13,938 nt of DNA, taken from NCBI GenBank assembly GCA_016209665.1, contig JACQVT010000713.1, forward strand, positions 1 to 13,938, given 5' to 3'. The notes below the pieces were generated by a model, which saw nothing but the letters and a program-made list of their open reading frames with translations, ran no database searches and was not told where the DNA came from. A program made the position numbers and the translations under genes. Numbering within the stretch: the stretch's first letter is position 1; each line of letters opens with the position of its first letter. Shown one piece after another: positions 6,255 through 13,938 of the stretch. The stretch is from Planctomycetota bacterium (lineage in GTDB: Bacteria > Planctomycetota > Phycisphaerae > UBA1845 > PWPN01).

Positions 6255-6329
6255 GTCAGTTCGGGTGGGTGACGCGGGTTGGCGGTTGCCGCGGGTGGGA
6301 GCGACATCGACGAGCGGTGGGAGGCAGAG

Positions 6330-6650
6330 ATGTTCATCGTGCACGTTCATGTACACGTGAAGCCGGAATGCGTGGAGGCGTTCCGCCAGGCGACGATCGA
6401 GAATTCGCGGGATAGCCTCGCCGAACCGGGGATCGCCCGGTTCGACGTCGTGCAGCAGCAGGATGACCCTACGCGGTTTGTCCTCGTCGAGGCGTACCGC
6501 AAACCGGCGGCCGCGGCGGCGCATAAGGACACGCCGCACTACGCGAGATGGCGCGACGCGGTGGCCGACATGATGGCCGAAGCGCGCACGAGTGTGAAGT
6601 ACGTCAACGTGTGTCCCGGCGACGATGGCTGGGCTGCGGCCGTGAGATAG
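6330..6650 (+). CDS. ABM-fold protein, LsrG-like (putative quinol monooxygenase / phospho-AI-2 isomerase family)
   Basis: A 106-residue protein of the antibiotic-biosynthesis-monooxygenase fold, a small dimeric ferredoxin-like barrel. It most resembles LsrG, which isomerises the phosphorylated autoinducer-2 breakdown product, and YgiN-type quinol monooxygenases. Shared features are an N-terminal hydrophobic strand ending in VKPE (10-13), [16 protein letters not shown] (25-40), [12 protein letters not shown] (46-57), [11 protein letters not shown] (64-74) and a final strand VKYVNVCP. The start at 6330 has GGGAGG 5 bp upstream; an in-frame ATG at 6279 would add 17 unconserved residues. No Lsr transporter, LsrF or LsrK gene is visible nearby, so an AI-2 role is uncertain and the substrate remains open. 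The next gene downstream, an alcohol dehydrogenase, is co-oriented but 205 bp away, beyond a repeat cluster. Confidence 0.88.
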   Translation: MFIVHVHVHVKPECVEAFRQATIENSRDSLAEPGIARFDVVQQQDDPTRFVLVEAYRKPAAAAAHKDTPHYARWRDAVADMMAEARTSVKYVNVCPGDDGWAAAVR

Positions 6651-6686
6651 GGATGCAGAATGGATCGCCTGCGCCGGTGCGGTTGA

Positions 6687-6710
6687 ACCAGCACGAAGCG
6701 CAAGCGAGTG
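6687..6710 (-). repeat. 24-bp dispersed repeat, copy 1 (inverted relative to copies 2 and 3)
   Basis: The minus strand contains cactcgcttgcgcttcgt followed by gctggt; on the plus strand the copy reads as its complement. It lies 37 bp after the LsrG-like stop. With copy 2 it forms an inverted repeat with 24-bp arms and a 30-nt loop, able to fold as a strong transcript-end hairpin. Confidence 0.9.
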
Positions 6711-6740
6711 CCCATGCCTCGGCGTGAACTGCGCGACGAG

Positions 6741-6764
6741 CACTCGCTTGCGCTTCGTGCTGGT
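6741..6764 (+). repeat. 24-bp dispersed repeat, copy 2
   Basis: An identical 24-bp core (cactcgcttgcgcttcgt plus gctggt), extended on both sides by bases shared with copy 3: cgacgag before and gaag or gaa after. I associate this sequence with dispersed repeats in planctomycete genomes, where it gives the artefactual peptide TSTKRKRV. That is recollection, not a search. Confidence 0.9.
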
Positions 6765-6784
6765 GAAGCGAACGGACCGACGAG

Positions 6785-6808
6785 CACTCGCTTGCGCTTC
6801 GTGCTGGT
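6785..6808 (+). repeat. 24-bp dispersed repeat, copy 3
   Basis: Direct repeat of copy 2, 44 bp downstream from start to start, with the same flanking cgacgag and gaa. It ends about 47 bp before the alcohol dehydrogenase start, so it lies in or next to that gene's leader. Confidence 0.9.
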
Positions 6809-6855
6809 GAAGGATTCCGCCTGCATTCTCGTTTCGTTGTTGCGAGAGTTTCGTC

Positions 6856-8037
6856 ATGCGGTTTGAGTTTGTTACTGCGACGCGGATCGTGTTCGGTCCG
6901 GGCGCCCTGCGCGAGGGCGGCCGGGCGATCGTGGACGTGGTCGGCGATCGACCTTCCGGCGGGGCCGAGCGGCGGGCGCTGGTGGTCACCGGCGCCAGGG
7001 GGCGTGGGGCCGGGCCGCTGGTCGATCTTCTTGGCGAGCAGGGGTTCGCGACGACGACCTTCGCCGTGGCCGGCGAGCCGACGATCGAGATGGCCCGGCA
7101 GGGAGCGGAACAGGCCCGCGAAGCGCGATGCTGCCTGGTCGTCGGCATGGGCGGGGGCAGCGCAATTGACGCGGGCAAGGCCATCGCGGCGCTGGCGGCG
7201 AACCCGGGCGACCCGCTGGACTATCTGGAGGTGGTCGGCCGCGGCCGGCCGCTGGTCGAGCCGAGCGTGCCGTACGTGGCCATCCCGACGACGGCCGGTA
7301 CCGGGGCCGAGGTCACGCGCAACGCGGTTCTTGCCTCGCCGGAACACGGCGTCAAGGCCAGCCTTCGCAGCCTGCACATGCTCCCGCGGTTGGCGATCGT
7401 CGATCCGGAGTTGACGCATTCACTTCCGCCGGCGGTGACGGCGGCCACCGGTCTGGACGCCCTGACGCAGTTGATCGAGCCGTTCGTCTCCGTTCGGGCG
7501 AACCCCATGACCGACGCCATCTGCCGCGAGGGCATCGCCCGCGCCGCCCGCTCGCTGCGACGCGCGTACCGGGACGGCACGGATGCCGCGGCCCGCGAGG
7601 ACATGTCGCTGGCCAGCCTGTTCGGCGGGCTGGCTCTGGCCAACGCCGGCCTGGGTGCGGTGCACGGTTTCGCCGGCCCGATCGGAGGCGCGTTCTCGGC
7701 CCCGCATGGGGCCGTGTGCGCGACCCTGTTGCCCCACGTGATGGCGGCCAACGTAAGGTCGCTGCGACAGACTGAGGCTTCCGCTCCCACGTTGCAGCGC
7801 TATCACGAGATTGCCGGCATGGTCACCGGTAAGCCATCAGCCCAGGCCGAGGACGGCATCGAATGGGCGCGGCAACTGGTTCACGATCTGCGGATCCCCC
7901 GCCTGGGCGAGTACGGCATCGCAACCTCGGACGTGGACGAACTCGTGGCCAAGGCTCAGGCGGCCAGCAGCATGCGCGGCAATCCGGTCTCGCTCGGGCC
8001 GGAGGAGTTGCGGGGTGTTCTGTCGTCGGCCATCTGA
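6856..8037 (+). CDS. Iron-containing (type III) alcohol dehydrogenase
   Basis: A 393-residue NAD(P)-dependent oxidoreductase interconverting an alcohol and an aldehyde or ketone. The N-terminal half is the nucleotide-binding domain with GMGGGSAIDAGKA (97-109) and IPTTAGTGAE (143-152). The C-terminal half is the helical metal domain with LTHSLPP (186-192), GLDALTQLIEPFVS (199-212) and AVHGFAGPIGGAFSAPHG (268-285). Three of the four usual metal ligands are present by alignment to lactaldehyde reductase: Asp201, His270 and His284. The second position, usually His in DALTH, is Gln205. Such Gln variants occur in the family, so activity may be kept, perhaps with altered metal use. Length is normal. 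Only a weak GAGAG precedes the ATG at 6856. The substrate cannot be told from sequence. The gene converges with the next, with 16 bp between stops. Confidence 0.94.
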   Translation: MRFEFVTATRIVFGPGALREGGRAIVDVVGDRPSGGAERRALVVTGARGRGAGPLVDLLGEQGFATTTFAVAGEPTIEMARQGAEQAREARCCLVVGMGGGSAIDAGKAIAALAANPGDPLDYLEVVGRGRPLVEPSVPYVAIPTTAGTGAEVTRNAVLASPEHGVKASLRSLHMLPRLAIVDPELTHSLPPAVTAATGLDALTQLIEPFVSVRANPMTDAICREGIARAARSLRRAYRDGTDAAAREDMSLASLFGGLALANAGLGAVHGFAGPIGGAFSAPHGAVCATLLPHVMAANVRSLRQTEASAPTLQRYHEIAGMVTGKPSAQAEDGIEWARQLVHDLRIPRLGEYGIATSDVDELVAKAQAASSMRGNPVSLGPEELRGVLSSAI

Positions 8038-8053
8038 CTTGGCGGAGCAGCCG

Positions 8054-9061
8054 TCAGGGTTGCCCGCGCCGCATGAGGGGCCGCAAGCTGACGGTGTCTT
8101 CGTCTCCCAGCCGGGGCGGCTGTCGCGGGATCAATCGGTTGCGCGGCCGGGACTCGGCTGCGTCGTCCGAGGGTTGCGGCCCGGGAAGGTTCGTCGGCAG
8201 GGCGGTAGGGGAGTGAAGGGGTCGTGTCGCGAGCCTGTTCAGCCAGTCTTCCAGCATGTTGCTCAGCGTCGCCTCGCCGCGCAGCACGGCGATATTGGTC
8301 TGGGCGGCGAGGAGCTTGCGCGACGTGGCCGCCTGCTCGGCCGATGCTTCGGCAAAGTGCGAGCTGACCGCGGCCAACTCGGCTCGCAGCGAGGCGGCCT
8401 CGCGGCCCTGTTTGTCGAGGGCGCGCGTAGTTTCGTCGAGTTGCTTGCGCACGGCGACGAGTTCGCTCGTCAGCTTGTCCTGTCGCTCGGCCGCGATCTG
8501 GGCCTGACCGACCAACTGACGTTCGTGCTCGGCCTGGGTCTGCTGGGCGCCGGCGACGGATTGTGCGTACCTGGCCTCGGCGTCCCGGATGCCCAGGCGG
8601 GCATGATAGTGGAACCACGCGGCGGCCGTCCCGCCCGACAGCAGCAATGTCGCTGCCAGCCACAGCCCGATCGTTGTCCATCGCTCCCATCCGGTTTCCC
8701 ATCGCGCGACTTGACCGTTGGGCCGGAATCTGGGCGTGTTCCCGGCCACGGGCGATGCGGTAGGGGAGGTCATCAGATTTGTCGTTGTCGACGCGACGGG
8801 TACCGGTGCGACCGGGACGGCGTTGGTCGCTTCGGGCGCGGTGGGCTGTACGATGATCGCGCTGGCGGGCGGACGGTTCTCGTCAGCCTCGAGATCGGTT
8901 GTGCCGGGACGCGAGTCGGGCAGACGATGGGGATCGACGTCCACGAGGATCCGGCGTCCCTGCCGCATGACGCGGAGGGAGCCGTTGCCCACTCGGCGCC
9001 GGATCGTCCGATGTGACACGCCGAGAGCCGTTGCCGCCTGGGCTTCCGACAACCACGCCAT
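8054..9061 (-). CDS. Putative membrane-anchored protein: N-terminal helix-turn-helix, one membrane span, long coiled coil
   Basis: A 335-residue protein I cannot assign to a named family. Residues 1-45 form a MerR/excisionase-type HTH (WLSEAQAATALGVSHRTIRRRVGNGSL, then RRILVDVD). Residues about 50-127 are a Pro/Thr/Ala-rich linker. Residues about 130-150 are a single hydrophobic span (IGLWLAATLLLSGGTAAAWF). Residues about 155-262 are an Ala/Gln/Glu-rich coiled coil, and the rest is a Pro/Arg-rich tail. By topology the HTH would be cytoplasmic and the coiled coil periplasmic, which would be a membrane-tethered DNA-binding protein; the HTH could instead bind protein. The start at 9061 is supported by GGAGA 6 bp upstream and by the HTH beginning at once. 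It is divergent from the LysR gene across 336 bp. Confidence 0.75.
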   Translation of the reverse strand: MAWLSEAQAATALGVSHRTIRRRVGNGSLRVMRQGRRILVDVDPHRLPDSRPGTTDLEADENRPPASAIIVQPTAPEATNAVPVAPVPVASTTTNLMTSPTASPVAGNTPRFRPNGQVARWETGWERWTTIGLWLAATLLLSGGTAAAWFHYHARLGIRDAEARYAQSVAGAQQTQAEHERQLVGQAQIAAERQDKLTSELVAVRKQLDETTRALDKQGREAASLRAELAAVSSHFAEASAEQAATSRKLLAAQTNIAVLRGEATLSNMLEDWLNRLATRPLHSPTALPTNLPGPQPSDDAAESRPRNRLIPRQPPRLGDEDTVSLRPLMRRGQP

Positions 9062-9397
9062 GGCTGGTCTCCTGACCGCTATCCTTCACCTCGCCCGGAG
9101 GGTGTTCCCTCGACGTCCGATATCGGCTGGTCAGAGCCGAGTCTGAAGGAGTCGCCTGGGGGATGACGACCTGAGTGTTCGGGACGGGGGCGCGTGCGCG
9201 GCAGGGCGCAATTTCAGGGGATCAACCGCCTCGCAAAGGACCGGTTGACTCGCACGTTTGAATCCTCGTATCCTATTGATGTTGAATGTCTTACGATCTT
9301 AGCGAGGCACCCCACGAGGCCTCCGGCCCCAAAAATCAGCATATTAGATAGAGCGAAGGGGTGGAAATTAGATTCGTTTATGATATGATGGAGCACC
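9062..9397. other. Intergenic region between divergent HTH-coiled-coil and LysR genes, with A+T-rich right half
   Basis: No gene is supported. Composition shifts from G+C-rich to clearly A+T-rich from about 9255 to 9395. The region holds a 7-bp inverted repeat TCAACCG (9222-9228) / CGGTTGA (9242-9248), a candidate promoter (9245-9274), and a direct repeat attagat at 9343-9349 and 9367-9373. Two overlapping TATGAT boxes (9379-9384 and 9384-9389) lie immediately before the LysR start codon. LysR regulators usually bind next to their own gene, so operators are expected here. Confidence 0.6.
9245..9274 (+). promoter_or_regulatory. Candidate sigma-70-type promoter for the LysR gene
   Basis: TTGACT (9245-9250) and TATCCT (9269-9274) are separated by 18 bp. 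They match the -35 consensus at 5 of 6 and the -10 consensus at 4 of 6 positions. The start of transcription would fall near 9281, giving a leader of about 117 nt. The -35 box overlaps the right arm of the inverted repeat at 9222-9248, which could place a repressor over it. Promoter consensus in planctomycetes is poorly known, hence the modest confidence. Confidence 0.3.
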
Positions 9398-10459
9398 ATG
9401 CACTTGGCGGCGATCAAGATCTTCTGTGACGTGGTGCGGCAGAAAAGCTTCTCGCGGGCGGCGGGGGCCAACAAGCTGTCGCAGTCGGCGGTGAGTCAGA
9501 GCGTGTCGCAGTTGGAGAAGAACCTGGGCGTTCGGCTGATCGATCGCTCGCATCGGCCGTTCCAGCTCACGCCGGAAGGGCGGTTGTACTACCAAGGTTG
9601 CCGCGGCCTCGTCGAGCGGTACTACGCCATCGAGGCTGAGGTACGCAACTTGCAGGGTGAACTGGCGGGCACGGTTCGGGCGTCGGCGATCTATTCGGTG
9701 GGTCTGGGCCGGATGAGCGATTATGTTCGGCGGTTCTGCCAGCGGTATCCGCAAGCCCGGGTGCGGATGTCGTATCTGCATCCCGACGAGGTGTACCAGA
9801 CCGTCGCCGCCGACGATGCCGACATCGGCTTGGTGTCGTACCCGCAGGCCCGCCGGGGCCTGGCGGTCATCGACTGGCGGAGCGAGCGCCTGGTGGTGGC
9901 GTGCTCGCCGACGCACCCCCTGGCGGGGCGGACCCGGCTGACCGCGCGGGACCTGGATGGTCAGCCGTTTATCGCGTTCGCCGAGGGCCTGCGGATCGGT
10001 CGGGAGATCGACACCGAGTTGCGCCGGTGCGGATGCGAGGTCGACGCGGTGATGGCGTTCGACAACATCGAGACGATCAAGCGGGCGCTGGAGCTGGGCG
10101 AGGCGGTGTCGATCCTGCCGGAACCGATGGTGACGGCGGAGGTGCAGTTGGGGGCGCTGGCGGTGGTCCCGCTGGTCTCGCCGCGGATGCACCGGCCGCT
10201 GGGCATCGTTTATCGCCGCAGCGCGGTCTGGTCCCGCGTGGTCCAGGAGTTCGTCAACCTCATCCGGCGGGATGGAGCAGGTGACCGGCTCGACGAGACA
10301 CACAGGACCGTGCAGGCCGAGCCTCATGCGGGGGCAGGCGGAGGTTGGGTGAGTCCGGAGGTTGCGCACGCGGTGTCGCGGAGTTCGGACGAAGATGTGC
10401 CGGTGGGCGTTGGTGACGGCCGTCCCGATGCCGGCCGGATGCAGAAGGTGACGGTTTAA
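9398..10459 (+). CDS. LysR-type transcriptional regulator upstream of gltB
   Basis: A 353-residue DNA-binding regulator. Residues 1-62 are the winged HTH of the LysR family ([22 protein letters not shown], then [21 protein letters not shown] and LTPEG). Residues about 90-295 are the two-lobed effector domain ([12 protein letters not shown]..., [38 protein letters not shown]). The last 55-60 residues (after FVNLIRRDG) go beyond the normal family length of about 290-310 and are polar and Gly-rich. The ATG at 9398 has GGAG 5 bp upstream. The gene ends 4 bp before gltB in the same direction, so the two are probably cotranscribed and this regulator is a candidate controller of glutamate synthase, as the LysR protein GltC is in Bacillus (there divergent). 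The inducer is unknown. Confidence 0.93.
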   Translation: MHLAAIKIFCDVVRQKSFSRAAGANKLSQSAVSQSVSQLEKNLGVRLIDRSHRPFQLTPEGRLYYQGCRGLVERYYAIEAEVRNLQGELAGTVRASAIYSVGLGRMSDYVRRFCQRYPQARVRMSYLHPDEVYQTVAADDADIGLVSYPQARRGLAVIDWRSERLVVACSPTHPLAGRTRLTARDLDGQPFIAFAEGLRIGREIDTELRRCGCEVDAVMAFDNIETIKRALELGEAVSILPEPMVTAEVQLGALAVVPLVSPRMHRPLGIVYRRSAVWSRVVQEFVNLIRRDGAGDRLDETHRTVQAEPHAGAGGGWVSPEVAHAVSRSSDEDVPVGVGDGRPDAGRMQKVTV

Positions 10460-10463
10460 GGGC

Positions 10464-13938
<3,475 letters not shown>

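Noticed and set aside
6687..6808. CRISPR array
   Set aside because: Only three copies, one inverted, with unequal spacing and no cas genes; a dispersed repeat explains them better.
5964..7184. 406-codon minus-strand frame across several genes
   Set aside because: It passes in the wrong phase through the RAYT remnant, the LsrG-like gene and the repeats. Its composition is typical of a high-GC shadow.
9194..9388. 64-codon plus-strand frame in the gap before the LysR gene
   Set aside because: No domain, it crosses the A+T-rich promoter-like island, and it lacks a convincing ribosome binding site.

Overview
The window is G+C-rich (about two-thirds by eye) and looks like a chromosomal segment of a planctomycete, probably of the Phycisphaerae. 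The evidence is a zinc-ribbon membrane protein of the CxxCxYxLxGLxxxRCPxC type, a HEAT-repeat lipoprotein, a ThiD2-ThiE fusion, weak or variable Shine-Dalgarno sequences, and intergenic gaps full of small palindromes plus a RAYT transposase fragment. The lineage call rests on gene content and remembered repeat sequences, not on a marker gene.

Layout. 1-746 (-): the N-terminal part of an ammonium transporter that runs off the left edge. 750-1566: a long gene-free, hairpin-rich stretch with a sigma-54-like site pointing at the transporter. 1567-2226 (-): a HAD-fold protein that has lost its catalytic aspartates. 2227-2509: a divergent intergenic region with two perfect hairpins. 2510-3346 (+): glutamate racemase. 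3347-3647: a gap with an 8-bp tandem repeat and a long imperfect inverted repeat. 3648-4445 (+): HEAT-repeat lipoprotein. 4523-5572 (+): ThiD2-ThiE thiamine enzyme, overlapping by ATGA a zinc-ribbon membrane protein (5569-6054). 6055-6260: remnant of a RAYT transposase and an adjoining palindrome. 6330-6650 (+): LsrG-like ABM-fold protein. 6687-6808: three copies of a 24-bp repeat. 6856-8037 (+): iron-type alcohol dehydrogenase. 8054-9061 (-): a protein with an N-terminal HTH, a central membrane span and a coiled coil. 9062-9397: a partly A+T-rich regulatory gap. 9398-10459 (+): LysR-type regulator. 10464 to the right edge (+): glutamate synthase large subunit, cut before its Fe-S cysteines.

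How the genes fit together. Two nitrogen-assimilation genes bracket the window: amt (ammonium uptake) and gltB (ammonium into glutamate). A LysR-type regulator lies 4 bp upstream of gltB in the same direction, which suggests cotranscription and possible control of glutamate synthase. Glutamate racemase draws on the same glutamate pool for peptidoglycan. The thiamine gene and the small membrane protein are translationally coupled. The ABM protein and the alcohol dehydrogenase are co-oriented but separated by a repeat cluster, so a joint pathway is only a suggestion.

I found no clear new defence or mobile system. The most unusual items are the predicted membrane-tethered DNA-binding coiled-coil protein, the apparently dead HAD protein, and the number of distinct palindromic repeat types in the gaps beside a decayed RAYT gene.
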